Part shown: positions 49,801 to 61,119 of the stretch, one piece after another
How the letters are laid out: each line of letters begins with the position of its first letter
How positions within the stretch are numbered: position 1 is the first letter of the stretch
The notes under the pieces: generated by a model
Seen by the model: the letters and a program-made list of their open reading frames with translations, nothing else
Told to the model about the DNA's origin: nothing
The model's database searches: none
Program-made: the position numbers and the translations under genes
NCBI GenBank assembly: GCA_013407085.1
Contig: JACCGJ010014713.1
Location: 1-64,000, forward strand
Direction of reading: 5' to 3'
Source: Atriophallophorus winterbourni
Lineage: Eukaryota; Platyhelminthes; Trematoda; Plagiorchiida; Microphallidae
DNA: 64,000 nt

Positions 49801-52800
49801 TGACTATGCGTTATTGCTTCATCATTTAGTCATCGAGCATAAAATCTGCTGTTTTGTTTTACGCAGCTTTCCTTCTCTGCTTGCTACCCGAAAGCAGACA
49901 TCTTAATTTTGCATAGTACACACTAGTACTAATATTGATACATAATAAAGTTATTCAGTCATTAGATAAAATTCCTTGTGATAGACTTGTTATGCGATGC
50001 GATATTGCAAATTCTAAGCTTTCCATGGATTGGAAAAGTAACGGTTTTGTATACCATTACAAGCGTTACACGCCATTTACCCTGTTACCGTGGATTTCTT
50101 GCATTCGGTTTACACAGATAGAAATATCAGAGAAGTGAAGAGAATGTTGTGTTTGCACATGGACAGCAGCTAAACAGATGCCAAAATCGATTTTTGCTAT
50201 CAACAGTCACATGGCGCTTGTATCTTCGTATAACTTGATATAACTTCTCATAATACACTCCGCTGTTTTCGATAACTGTGTTGGGAGAATTGTGTGAGGT
50301 TGGACATGCTTACCAAACAAGCATTTATGCATTCAAAAACTTATGGTTAAAAAGTTAATACTTTACAACACCCCAGAATTACGATAGCAATGAAAATGTG
50401 GAAACAATTATAGTATATAACGACTAGAGTATATCAAATATGAGGTTAGAGAATGATGTTCGTTAGCATATATAATTCTACTTTTGCTGCCTTAAATCAA
50501 ACGAATCACGTGGATGGTTTCCAATTGTGTTGTAATTAAAACCGCATAGTCTCTCACGTTCTGCGAACTCTTACACGCTATTGATCAAGCTGGCTCCAAA
50601 GATTGCATTTTTTTCTCGATAAACCATCAAACTGTAGCATTCTAAAGCAAAATCTACTGTGGTGCATTATCAAGGGTATGACACATATGAGCTTTAGTCA
50701 GAATAAGCAAATTTAACAGCGGGCTATAATTTTGTATGGTTTATCGCGAAGTGTTGATAGAAATGTTTATCGAAAACCAATACACTAACCTGCCTAAGCT
50801 TTGTGAAAGTAATCGTGAGAAGATAACAATGTCAGTGCTTGTTTGGATTTGGTCATAAACGATTTATCAGAAACGGTTAAATATCCTTCTATCTCATTTT
50901 TTAATGATGTTGTAATGCTTAGAACGAATCCGCATAAAACCTAATAATGAATTAGCCAAACAAACCTCTTTGACTTTTAACATAGTGATAATGTTACCGG
51001 GGATAAGTACATTTTGAATTTAACAAACATTTTTCGGTTATGTACATCTGTAATTTGATTCTTAACTAAGGTTACAAGTGTGGGACCATTTTTTCTCGAG
51101 ATGTTATTTAACATATGTTCAATTCATTGCGTTACGCCGAGAAACTGTGCATGGTAAGTAATTTTGTTTCTGAAAATGGTGTTTGTGTCGAAACGAATTA
51201 CTTTTGATAGATAATCCCACCCAATCTCTTCGATATTGGCCTTCGTATTGATGATGCGAAACTTCTTGTTCCAGGTTGTTTTCAACAAGGCATACGTTGT
51301 TTTATTTATTAATCTCACATCAAGAGACACCACTTGTTAGAATTTCACACATCGTTTGATTAAACTACGTAGAGTTGATTCCGAAATTTTCCCTGGTTTT
51401 AATCAAAAATCTAACAATGACAAATTCTGTTATTAGATGTTAATACAAACATTGCAGTGTTTGTCATTCCTCTGAACTTAAATGAACAAATAGTAACATA
51501 TCCAATAAATCGGCGACAATACAATATTTAAATTCCCAACATTCTTCATTATGAATCGTAAAATAGCGTTCTACTCGCAAATGCTGCGGCATAACTAGCT
51601 AAATTATGCTCTTTGAAGTCTATGACCGCCCTCTCATCGTATCCGAAAGGTAATAGACCACCACGAACGGTCCAATTTATTTAAACTTCGTTTATAGCAT
51701 AAATAGGATTATTGATAAATTGAAGATGCTTGCATGCACCATGGCGCAATAATTGGTTTGACATATTCATATTAGACCCAGTTGTTTAAATGCTCACTGA
51801 TTGCGAGAGAAAAGGGAAGACACATTAAATTCATGAAAAGCTCTTAACAATCGGAATATCTTGTTTGAAAGATAGATTTTTATCAAAGTGGCAATTTAGT
51901 GATTCTATGCGCAAATTGCCAAGTTGTGAATAATTGCTAGCAACGATTTCTATTCATCGCTATCCATTCTTTCGTTTACAGTGTTTTCTAATCAAACTGG
52001 AATTGACCACTGAGAAACGGATGGCTAGTTTAATTTTCGCTGATTGCTGCCTGGAGTGTTTTCAAGTCCATCGATAAAATTTGTCAAAAGCAACAGCACA
52101 ATTCAGTCTTAACGATTATTACGTTGTTTATCCTGACCTAGAGATGATCTATCCATCATTTCATATCTTTTTCACATGCCTATTGCGGCATGGTTCATCC
52201 CTGGAGTCCAACTTTCCAATATTAAACACCGCCGTATTCCACTAGGCATGGGAGAAACATTTCATCATTTAATACGCAAATACAAATTCAAACACACTTT
52301 TATGACTTATAAGCGGAGCTCGTTACTGTCGATAGTGTCAAGTTGTTTAAACTTGGAACCATCTGTTGGATAATTTTGACACGACAAACATGTTTAATCA
52401 CACGTGCGCACAAAAAGCGGACCATGCTGAATATATATGGGCTTGAAAAATCAGTATTGACATGATTCCATCTGACACCCCATGGCTGGTTTTGTGCTGT
52501 TTGTACTCACCAGATATATGTAGTAGGATAAAAATGTGTAGAGAAAATTTGAAGAAAGAATCTCTTCCGGTTATTACTACGCTCTGATTTGTTTGTTGTG
52601 TAAATGTTAGTTAAGAATGTGCAAAGTTGGGTTAACGGACTCAAAGTATCGAGGGCTCAAAGGGAACCGCTTTATACGAAATTGGCCGAAGTTTCAATTA
52701 GAGTTTGCCATATTACAAACACATTTCTTTGTGGTCCGGAATTTGATCGGCAGGAGTGCGATTTGTTGTAATGAACGCAATAAAAACAAGTTGCGCTTGT

Positions 52801-55800
52801 ATGCCACTGTTGGGTAAGGTTGGTACGACCAACCTGTTCAATCACATGAGCCTCCACTCATGTAGACTGGGTTTAAAACACATGACCGTTAATATAAAAG
52901 CCCATTTGCATGCATTTAAATCACACACCCCATGACCGGTTTCATGCTGTTTGACCTCACCAGGTAGGGACAGTATGTTCTTCCACAATTTCAAGCGCAT
53001 GCGGATTCTGATCGGAGTGTAATTTCGAGGGATGTGAGCAACACATTACTTTGGTCATCCATAAGCGTCTTAAGTGCTTGACCACGAATCACTATGTGAT
53101 TCTGTGTTTAAACATCGTGGTTTGTTGTACGAACCCTATGCAACAGTAAAATGTTTATTACGAATCCCCATTTTCGTCTTCGTAGTCAGGTTTTGTTTGC
53201 CTCAGACATAAGTGCTTGGGCCGGATTAGAAGACCGTGGCTCTGACAATGTCTAGCAAGAAAGTATCCGCTTTACTTAAAACAAGATTGTTGGGTAATAT
53301 ACTGACTCAAGCTGGTTGTCTTGAACAATTTTGAAAGGAATATCACAGTAATTTAACTTCGAACTTTATAATTGTGAAAATGTGCATGCATTAGCAATAA
53401 GTGTAAAACAGTGCCATCCGGTCAAACACAAGAACAGGAATCACTCTAACGACCGATGGCGAACCTGAAATAATTCGGGTTTCGGGCGGATTGCATGAGA
53501 ACGGTTAAAGTGAAAACATTCTTGAAAATATGGGTGACGTTATCCGAGACTGAACGATATGCAACTCGTTCATGTCCTTCATACGAGCATTGTGAGTTCT
53601 CAAACTTAACCGATTGGCATGAAATCGATGGGCAAATCGCATCCAAGTGACGAGCAAGATTTGCTCATATAAGCTAGATGTGTGTTTTCTACTTCGTCAC
53701 GTGTGGTAATAAACAAGATCGACCAATTGGTTTTCTAATGTGTTGTGGGAGACATGGGTGAACGCGAAAGTTTGACCTCAAGGATAAATTGGGGCACGAT
53801 CGTAAATTGGATGTTAAATACAGGAAACGTGGTCAATAGTGTATCGAGTGCTATTGAAGCCCGTTTGAAACACGTAATAAACGATGGTACATGGAAGGTG
53901 ATTTGGGTTCGAATGACCTGACGTAATAACTCCATCCATACATTATGATTTATGGAGATTTTGTCCAATTAGTGACTGAAACCGCTCTTGGGAGTGAATA
54001 TTAATGGCTGCACGCTTGGTAAATCAATTATCGGATTAGCTAATCCTGTACCTCAAATCATTGAGATTCAAAGCCTTTGTAATATTGCATACGTAATTAG
54101 GTGTTTCGGCAAGCGCGAGCGAACTTTTAATATTTTCAAAGAGTAATCATTAAAAATAATTGAATGATTAACGTAAGTATTTTCCCTGTCGTAAATTCAT
54201 CATCTCGTACTCAGCCAAACGAAACATTTTTTAAACGAAATGCGCTACAATTTAAAAATGTATGTCAGTGTGTAGTGCACTACTGAGCAGCATCAAACAA
54301 ATGCGCTGTGTTTGTACATGTAACTTTGCGCCCAAATTGCTAACTCTTGTGATGGCTGTCGCCACCGCTGCTTTTAAGAAAGATTTTTCTCCGGGAGAGA
54401 CCTTGATAGTCTTCAATCGTACTCTTGAAACCATCTGCATTAACCGTAAACGCGATAACTTGGTTGAACAGTTTCAACAAACCATTTAAGACGTCGTTTG
54501 TTATTCAAATTTAGCATTGCGATTAGACTTAATTCCTTATTATGCCCACTTGTAAGCAGGGTAGGGAAAGTGGTTAATATACTTCTGATTAGGCCTACAC
54601 TAGCTTTAACTTTATCTTTATTTCTTCGCACTACTGAATAGCGCGGGCAATCAGCAACTTGATAGAAAAAATGAGGAGGAATTTATCATAAAGCTTACCT
54701 TTCAACTCTAATTTTTCTGCGGTCGATAATACAGCAGAGAGGTCCGCGGACGACTGTTTGCCAACCTGTTCAGTGAATAATATGGGGAAAAGATTGGTAA
54801 TTTAGGATGCAGTTTAGTTGTAAAATTGGAAATGCACGAAAAATTGCTTTAACATTTGATAGGGTTGCAAAACGAAGCACGACATTCAAATACGGAATCA
54901 AATAGTGATTCTTGGTCAAGCGCATAGAGCGCTGATGGAGGTTCATTGTAGTGTGCTGCTCGCGCCCCCCTCACTTACGCAAAAACCGGTTTCTGGTTTT
55001 TTGTCGTCATCCGTAGGGAACAGTAAGATTAGTTTCAGGGTGCCTTGTAACCGTAGAAAAGTGGTAAACATGGATCGACTTTAAAGCCACTGTGAGCAAC
55101 ACATTAATTTGGTCATCCATAAGCGCCTTGTGTGCATGACCTGGAATCACAATGTTATTCTGTGTTTGAACAACATGGTTTGCTATACCCCATCAAACAG
55201 TGGAATAAATGTCTAAATTCTTTGCCGCTGTTCCGCTCCACCTGATGACTGCAAGTAGCCAGAAACCAGTTTTGGTGTGTAAATGCGGAGGAAATGAGCA
55301 ACACATTACATTACTTTAACATTCATTGTGATTAAAATCTTCCTACTGGTTTTTCGAAATGTTCTCAAAGCTGACAGCAATGAGAAAGAGGAGGCAAGAG
55401 TCTAAATTTTGTTAATTAATTGGTCAACGGTTGCCAAGAAGAAAGAAATGAGTAGGACTATCTCTACCTAATACCATCATCGCAGGACGCAGCATGACAC
55501 CGATCAATTCGCGTACGGTATTCTTCGGAAGCAGAAATGGGAGCATGTAATGACTAGATGAAACAATACCAGGTTGTTGACTCCCATATCATGCAAGCTA
55601 CTTTGTACATGGACGATGACCGAATCATTATCATGTACATTAGATGATCTTATTCGAAAGGTATGGATATTCGAAACTATTCTTTACAATTGGGGCGAAT
55701 CGATTATGATAGCGATATTTTAGAAACATGGTGTGAAGTTTATTTTGTAATCATTAATGAATAAGCCTTACTTTCATCATCACAAAATTGTCTAAATTAC

Positions 55801-58800
55801 TATGCCTTTGGAAATTAGGACAGCATATGAAATCGTGAACCGTGCCGATCACACTTGCACAGTCCGAAAGATCGTACGATAACGTCATGCCTACTCTGCA
55901 GTTCAAGATAATCATCGTTCAGACTCAAGGACGTTTAACTCCGCAGCTCAAAATCTCAAATTCAACACATTGTCTTACAAAGGGTAGCTCAAAATTATGG
56001 TAAAATACATTGTGGATTCGTGATTGTTCCTACAAATCTGGAACTGTTAGAGCTTTAAACAACTTATCACCGAAATTTCTAACGACATAAGGAAAGACGG
56101 ATTCTAAATTTTATATTGAACTTTGCATTTGACGTCATTATGAAATTACTTAATAAGCGCAACCCGACATACAGGATTCACAATCAGTTTTCGACTAGCA
56201 TGTTGATATTCTTCCAACATTCCGAGTGTATTTTTCACCTTTTCGACGGTAGTGTTCTCTGTACGAAAAACATTTTTTTTAAACGGCGCTTGATTGCTTC
56301 ACTTAAAAATATAGATCGCTGTGTATATTTTAGCATTAGTTTCAATAATTCTACATCGGTAGTTCGCGGTTTTAGCATATACTTGTGGATGGACTGTAAC
56401 ATTCGGCACCCTGGTTCAATTTGCGTATTATTGTATTGTCAATAATTCTCAATGATATAACTTACAGCACAAGAGTTTTGTTTGGTCTTTTTCTATCATA
56501 ACATGGAAATTACATAATGATCACATTTATCTGTTGCAATTATTAAGCAAAAATTGACTCTGTAACTTTATGGTTGTTAGCTGGTAGTATCTTCAAAGTA
56601 ACAATGCTATCTTTAGTAATATTTTCGGTAGTAAAAATAATACATATGTAACCAGATCAACCATCTCAGGCTTAGGTGAAACTGGTTAGGTTACGTTGTC
56701 ACTCCGCGTCTGCTGCAAACAAGCAGGTGATCTAACCGCTAGATTCTATTCGCTACCGCTACAACCATTCTTAATTCAGTGGAGTCTGTCTTCCGATACA
56801 AGGTTCCACAATGTGATATAGATTCGACTAGTTACGCATAACGATGTGACTCAAAACCGAATTCAGTCGCGATGTTGCCGCATGCGTCCTATTAATTCTA
56901 TTTAAGTGAACTTGTGCGTCTGTCAGGCGGAGTGGTGAGTAAAGCTTGTTGTGAAGCATAACAGTCAACTCTGCATTGCGGCTGTTTTTCTAAGGTTGTT
57001 CGCCATTCCTAATTAGTGTTTGCAAGTGTCAGTGGCGTAAAGGTTACGAATCAGTATTATGATGCTATTGCTATATACTAACGTAGCTTTTCATGGCCCC
57101 ATTCAGTTTCTCTTGTAAGTATATATTGTGATTGTATGGCCGGGGTGGAGCAATACGTGTTAGTGATATGATAACGTCTTCGGTGATGATCATGTTCATT
57201 TGATTGGTGCAGATCCTTGTAGAACCTCAGTTTAGAACCCAAAGTCGATTAATCGTACAACTTATTTTTGTTTTTTTCGATGTAATTGTGTAAAACGTTT
57301 CATCGAAATACATTCAAATCTCGTTACTGAATTACCTCCTATTATGCCAGTCTCAGTATTATACCACTTTTGCTAGGTCCCGACTGGTGGCATAGTAGCA
57401 CGATTTGATGAGGGTTCGTAAAAACGGATTATCAATCAAATCTCGCTACTATACTAATTACCGGGACCGAGAAAAAGTAGAATAATGCCGAGAGTTGCAT
57501 AGTAGTGCGGTAACCTAGTAGCTAGGTTTGACTGCATACAGTAACTGGTTTGTGTACTATAACAAATCGTCGTTCATTGCAATGCATTTCAACTAGTGGA
57601 TGCCTAACAGTATAATTATTAGAACTCATAATAATTCATCATTTTCATTCAATATCGGAGACAACTCATTGTAGTGATTCATTTTAAAAAATTAAATGAT
57701 TGTTATAATCTGATCATGCACCAAAAATTTGTCGTGCAATAACTTTTATGTATGTGATCTCCCATGCCATCCTAAAGAAAGTGAGTGAACCTCACCGTGA
57801 AACTGTAAGTCCTAGAAAAAGTATTACATTTTGCTAAGGCAAATTTTTCGTGCGCCGCACAGCACGTATATTTTTCAAATTAACCGAACTTGGACCGTAA
57901 ATATTCTTTGAGAAATAAATAAGTCAGTGCTGAAACGTTATTGATTGTGTGAAACAAAGTTTACATGAGTTTGGCAAACAGATAGCTCGAAGGTTTGTTG
58001 CCTTGAACAGTGTGACACTAAAAGAAGTTGGAACAATCTTTGTTTACATTGAGGATATTTATTCAAAGCATTTCATGCGTCTATCAGCGACAATAGCATT
58101 CAAATATCAACGAATAAAATTTTTGCTTTGTAGAAAACCTTTAACTTTCATCATACATGCTGTTCTACAATCACAAATTTTGTTATTTAAATCTCGTCAA
58201 TTAACTACCGTTTCCAAATTCGTTTGGTTACAAATACTCACCTTGAGAAATATTGATATGGCTGCAACGCCATGAGGTCTTGAGCTTGCGACAGAAAAAT
58301 TGCGGTACATGACTGAGTTGAAAGCGTAAAATTGGAGCTACAAAGTGAAACGATTGTGCACATAGATTGTTTGACGCGGTGAATTCTGATTAACAAACAG
58401 TTCCTTATGCTGATCAAATAGAAATTATATTTTGCATTCGATTTCTTAGCTTATCATTCGAAACAGCGTGACAGGTTTACAATACTCGGTTGTGTATGTG
58501 TCCCAGCTCGGGGGAAGTGAGATTAAAATAATCGTTCAGACAATCGAAGCCAAAACTGTGGGCTGTTTGAATTTTAGCATGGAATATAAAACCTCATTTG
58601 AATGCATCTCCATCACACACACACGTGCTGTGTGAACTCATCAGGTGGGGACAGTAGGATCAGGAATGTTATTCGCCATCTACGTCAACTTCAGATTCTT
58701 TATGAACTGTTGCTGATGCAAGTGGCTAAACGAATCACGTAAAATACAAATTGCACTGATCGGTCAAACGTTACCTATTGCTCCCAACACTGAGTATGCA

Positions 58801-60499
58801 ATTGAAACACTTGCCCGAAGCCTATAGTCATGGAGACTTTTTGAACTATGAAAACGCATATGCACGAAATTGTATTCTTGGCCTGGACCACAGTATGTAA
58901 TTATTATGTACAAGTTAGTCCATTCAACGTTTCTTAGAAGTAGATGCGTTAAATTTAACGAATCAATCAATGACAATGTTCGCATTCTCATTAGACGCGT
59001 CCGTTTCCATTCGCCGATCATTCTAAACATGAAATTCCGCGAGTCATCCAGCTTTTCTATTCAATCTGTCGCTTGTATACACACAAATCGAAGTTTAACT
59101 TTTCGAGCTTACCTCAGCTGGGAAAAATTGACCGTCGATGCTGTGATCCGATCCACGCGCTGCATTGGATCCGAACTTCAACACTGCTCCAAAAACCTGG
59201 TATTCGTATGACAACGGACCAGCCATCAGCGTTACTGGAGGGTTGTCCGTGTCTATTTCCATTTTCAAGTCCTGGCCGCTGTTTGTTATGGTAACGCTAA
59301 CCTGTTTGAATGATAAGAGCAGATTAGCAGCCCATACAATCAAACATAAAACCATCATTATTCCAACATCACTTGAGTACAATGTTCGCAGTGAAACAAA
59401 TTACCTGCCTGTCCGAACCAGATATAACTAAAGGTTCCAGGTGTGGATCGAAGGTTAAAGCTTCGGTGGAAATATCAATTGGAGATTGCATTTTGCCCAA
59501 TCTGCACGCCTGCCAAACGTCTTCGTTGTAGGTCATGAAAGCGGGTTGGCCCCAGTGGCTTGGACCTTTGTAGGGAATGATTTCATTCGAATTAACATTT
59601 TTAAAAAAAGATATGAAGCGTAAATGTTTTGCTAAGTTCCATTGGGTAGGGAAATAAAAGCTTATTATACATTTGTACCTTTGCTCATATGAAAATAGTT
59701 ATATTACATCTAACAGTTAAAGGTAATGTCGGGAGCCCTTTTGAAAATAATTAGAGTCATATGATAAAGAATACAAAATGTGTAGTATGATAATGTTTAT
59801 TATTTAAAAACGTTATATACGTGAAAAACGGGTTCTTTTGACTCATATCTAGTGGTTCGACGGTAGTTTTGCTGATATTTCCAAAGTATAATTCCATCCA
59901 ACGTTTCATATAATTTACCAGCAAATGTTTATCAATTACGAATTTAGTTAACACACTACATAGATTAGGGTTTTTAGTGAGATACTGAGTGAGGGATCGT
60001 ATAGCTTTAGTCTGCCTCAATCATATAAATTTGATTTTTATAACGTTGTAACAAATTTTTATCCCGCACCACGGACGATCAATCAATGTAACTTCATTTA
60101 ACGATAATCGTTATTTCTCCATTCTGTTTAGAACCCAAAGTCGGACGTTTGGCCCACTTGGCAGTGAATTTCCGCTGACAGCTGTTTAAGAAATTCACTG
60201 TTCAACACGAAAAGGTCATGTCACATTTAACACTTGGTGAGGCACTACCGAACTGACGGTCATGGTGAAACGCTGAGCTCGCTTGTTTCGACATGATCAT
60301 TCAATCGATACAAGACGTGTTTATATCGCCAGTGAATACGAAGTCCGTCCAAATGCCAGCTAGCAAAGTTGGGTGCAAAATACACATTTTCATGCCGGCA
60401 GCTTACCTCCAATAATTCCCTCTTTGTAGTGCCACCACGTGTCCCAACTTTCCTGCCAAGTGGATTCGTGCCAATTGGTAAGTCGTTCACACTTTACAA
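46596..60499 (-). CDS. CA10: Carbonic-anhydrase-related protein, CA10/CA11 type (multi-exon gene span)
   Basis: Five exons were found by their similarity to the alpha-carbonic-anhydrase fold and by matching GT-AG sites: 60407-60499, 59405-59565, 59113-59301, 47664-47818 and 46596-46829. Family hallmarks are WWHYKEG, PSHWG, GKMQSPIDI, GSDHSIDGQFFPAE, YHGSLPFPACHETVIWILLN and MSDNFRP. CA10/CA11 rather than a catalytic carbonic anhydrase is indicated by MSDNFRP, by paired cysteines (QACRLGK and FPACHE, the probable disulfide), and by loss of the zinc histidines: the FHFHWG motif is AVLKFG. The catalytic Thr of GSLTTPP is also gone (GSLPFPA). Vertebrate members are secreted glycoproteins that bind neurexins; no activity is expected here. 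The found exons give about 274 residues against about 328 in vertebrate CA10. The missing piece is mainly the central exon after PAE. No signal peptide was found. Confidence 0.85.
47664..47818 (-). CDS. CA10: CARP exon with the SLTTPP-equivalent region
   Basis: The acceptor is CCTAATTTCAG|GTCAAT and the donor is CGCACAG|GTATCG. In the frame with two leading bases the peptide is QSRRLNGLLLSALLPSTEQY, then IVYHGSLPFPACHETVIWIL and LNRAISVTNAQ. It aligns with [20 protein letters not shown] and MNKPVYITRMQ of CA10. The FPACHE cysteine is the partner of the QAC cysteine in exon 2. Catalytic Thr199 is replaced (LPFPA). Confidence 0.93.
48065..48640 (-). repeat. Dispersed repeat D, copy 2, in a CARP intron
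   Basis: It is collinear with 53350-53860 over about 500 bp with many substitutions (for example TAATATTTCGGGTTTCGGGT against TAATTCGGGTTTCGGGCGGA, and GTAATAAACGCCTTTGGTCA against GTAATAAACAAGATCGACCA). On the minus strand a conserved peptide reads DLICHSISNQPGQFMRSSFD, then HRRIAYRSNCG, RMQSTRNPKYYKFTFVVVDH and FGASCSC. Shared reading frame and conservation across three copies suggest an old protein-coding transposon, family unknown. Confidence 0.55.
48670..52300. other. CARP intron, nothing else recognised
   Basis: AT-rich DNA. ORFs at 49358-49693 and 51124-51333 (minus) have no family motif. The missing central CARP exon was searched for here and between 52.4 and 59.1 kb without success. 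Confidence 0.4.
52307..52362 (-). CDS. CA10: Tentative CARP exon
   Basis: After an acceptor CCAACAG the peptide MVPSLNNLTLSTVTSSAY aligns with the NPFLNRMLNRDTITRITYK region of vertebrate CA10 with one gap, in the expected order between exon 3 and 47818. The only donor available (TATAA|GTCATA) leaves two bases of a codon, whereas the next exon starts with two bases, so the phases do not join. Either the exon limits are wrong, the exon is elsewhere, or the similarity is accidental. Confidence 0.3.
52475..52525 (-). repeat. Subfamily A hammerhead core remnant
   Basis: On the minus strand: CTGGTGA, GTAC/GCAC with loop AAACA, AAAA, CCAGCC and ATGGGGTGT. Both boxes carry substitutions. It is in sense orientation within the CARP intron. 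Confidence 0.5.
52784..52974 (-). repeat. Subfamily A hammerhead-bearing unit in sense orientation in the CARP intron
   Basis: The minus-strand core has CCTACTGTCCCTAC-type helix I, CTGGTGA (52957-52963), loop AAACA, GAAACCGGTC and ATGGGG pairing back to CCCTAC. Further on lie TGCATGCAAATGGGCTTTTA and the hairpin at 52818-52834 (GGTTGGTACGACCAACC). The single change in the first box (A to G) and a weak helix II should reduce or abolish cleavage. Confidence 0.65.
52975..53160 (+). repeat. Subfamily B repeat fused head to head to the subfamily A unit
   Basis: It begins with GTTCTTCCACAATTTCAAGC and GCATGCGGATTCTGATC, a subfamily A-like segment. It then has subfamily B text GAGGGATGTGAGCAACACAT, TACTTTGGTCATCCATAAGC, ATCACTATGTGATTCTGTGT and TGGTTTGTTGTACGAACCCT. 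The ribozyme core is absent at the fusion. Confidence 0.6.
53350..53860 (-). repeat. Dispersed repeat D, copy 3, in a CARP intron
   Basis: Collinear with copy 2. The minus-strand peptide has DAICPSISCQSVKFENSQCS, then HERVAYRSVSDNV and MQSARNPNYFRFAIG. Several stops. Confidence 0.55.
53980..54890. other. CARP intron, coding-like patch on both strands
   Basis: Between 54262 and 54489 both strands are open for 60-75 codons and the base composition is less AT-rich. No motif is recognised and the CARP central exon is not here. Confidence 0.35.
54895..55065 (-). repeat. Subfamily B repeat with degraded hammerhead core, sense to CARP
   Basis: On the minus strand: AATCTTACTGTTCCCTACGG, CGGATGA (55007-55013), an extended A-rich loop, CCAGAAACCGGTT and TTGCGTAAGTGAGG. 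Its distal half lies upstream on the plus strand (ATTCAAATACGGAATCAAAT at 54888-54907). Confidence 0.55.
55080..55320 (+). repeat. Subfamily B repeat, nearly complete
   Basis: GTGAGCAACACATTAATTTG, CATCCATAAGCGCCTTGTGT, AATCACAATGTTATTCTGTG and ACCCCATCAAACAGTGG, then a core CTGATGA (55248-55254), TGC..GCCA, GAAACCAGTT and TTGGTGTG. It is followed by a second GAGGAAATGAGCAACACATT, which starts the next unit. The repetition of the GAGCAACACATT segment about 210 bp apart gives the unit length. Confidence 0.65.
55330..58595. other. CARP intron, 3.2 kb without recognised features
   Basis: AT-rich DNA; ORFs at 56116-56445 and 57949-58275 have no motif. Confidence 0.45.
58600..58665 (-). repeat. 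Subfamily A hammerhead unit fragment, sense to CARP
   Basis: On the minus strand: TGATCCTACTGTCCCCACCT, an intact CTGATGA (58638-58644), GTTC, ACACA, GCAC, then a direct jump to GTGTGTGTGTGATGGAGATG. About ten bases containing GAAACCGGTC are missing. Confidence 0.6.
59113..59301 (-). CDS. CA10: CARP exon 3, zinc-ligand region
   Basis: The acceptor is TCATTCAAACAG|GTT and the donor is GCTGAG|GTAAGC. It has 63 codons in phase 0. The peptide contains VSVTITNSGQDLKMEIDTDN, LMAGPLSYEYQVFGAVLKFG and GSDHSIDGQFFPAE. In catalytic enzymes the FHFHWG segment supplies two zinc-binding histidines. Here those positions read Val and Lys in AVLKFG, so zinc cannot be bound in the usual way. The third histidine would lie at the start of the unidentified next exon. 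Confidence 0.93.
59405..59565 (-). CDS. CA10: CARP exon 2
   Basis: The acceptor is CCCTACAAAG|GT and the donor is GGCAG|GTAA. The peptide includes GPSHWGQPAFMTYNEDVWQA, then CRLGKMQSPIDISTEAL and FDPHLEPLVISG: the PSFWG, GKRQSP and FDP.L.PL landmarks of the family. The 53 complete codons join in phase with both neighbours. The intron to exon 3 is only 103 bp. Confidence 0.92.
60407..60499 (-). CDS. CA10: CARP exon 1 of those identified
   Basis: The acceptor is a pyrimidine-rich tract ending TTTTTCAG, followed by TTGTAAAG. The donor is GGAG|GTAAGC. The peptide ends DTWWHYKEGIIG, matching the GWWAYKE region near the N-terminus of CA10. It starts with two bases of a codon and ends with one, so it needs an upstream exon ending in phase 1. 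The codon split at the 3' end is completed by GT from 59565 to give Gly. Confidence 0.85.
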
Positions 60500-61119
60500 C
60501 TGAAAAATAAACGTGATTTTGGACATGATTAGCGAAGTATCATAATAATCTACCTGGATTGGATTATGAATTGTTGGTTCAGTGATGCCATAATAATTCC
60601 GATAAATACTTTCAGTGAACATTTGTCTTAAAAATAAAAATGAATCAATTATCTGTCAAATGTATCACGTTATTAGAAAGTAACAGATGTCAGAGTGCAG
60701 GGTGTTACGTGTAACAACTTTTAAAATTTAGATAAACCAATTTTCCTGCTGGTTTACGCAACTTTTTAGATGTAAAATTAACACATTGCAGCTCAACCAT
60801 TTCTGTGTTTCAAAAGAATCACTTTTTTACCGAATTAATTGATTTTGCTAGAGCTTATTTTATACGTATGATATTAGTATCGACAAATTAATAGTTTCTG
60901 TGTAGTTTTTTTGTATTTCCCCTCGCTGACTTTTAGTGGTCAAAGGTCGCTATGCGGTCAATATCCATTTGTAATAGTATCAATAAAAAACGAAAGTATT
61001 ATTTAAACATAAGCTTGCATAGTGTTTATATACATACGATTGTTCTCATGAGGTTTCAGACTCAAACGTGAAATCTTAAAAAATAAATGCTGTTAGTCAT
61101 CCGTCCCGTGTTTGAATTT

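Noticed and set aside
54262..54489. Two overlapping ORFs on opposite strands with moderate GC
   Set aside because: Neither product has a recognised motif or splice support; kept only as a note.
58774..58890. Open minus-strand text considered as the missing CARP exon (VHMRFHSSKSLHDYR)
   Set aside because: It fits the pattern loosely but no acceptor gives the required phase 0, and the similarity is not better than chance.
60553..60640. Open minus-strand stretch with a CCAATCCAG|GTAG donor just upstream of CARP exon 60407-60499
   Set aside because: Its phases do not join the next exon without a stop, and no family similarity or signal peptide is present; at most a 5' UTR exon.
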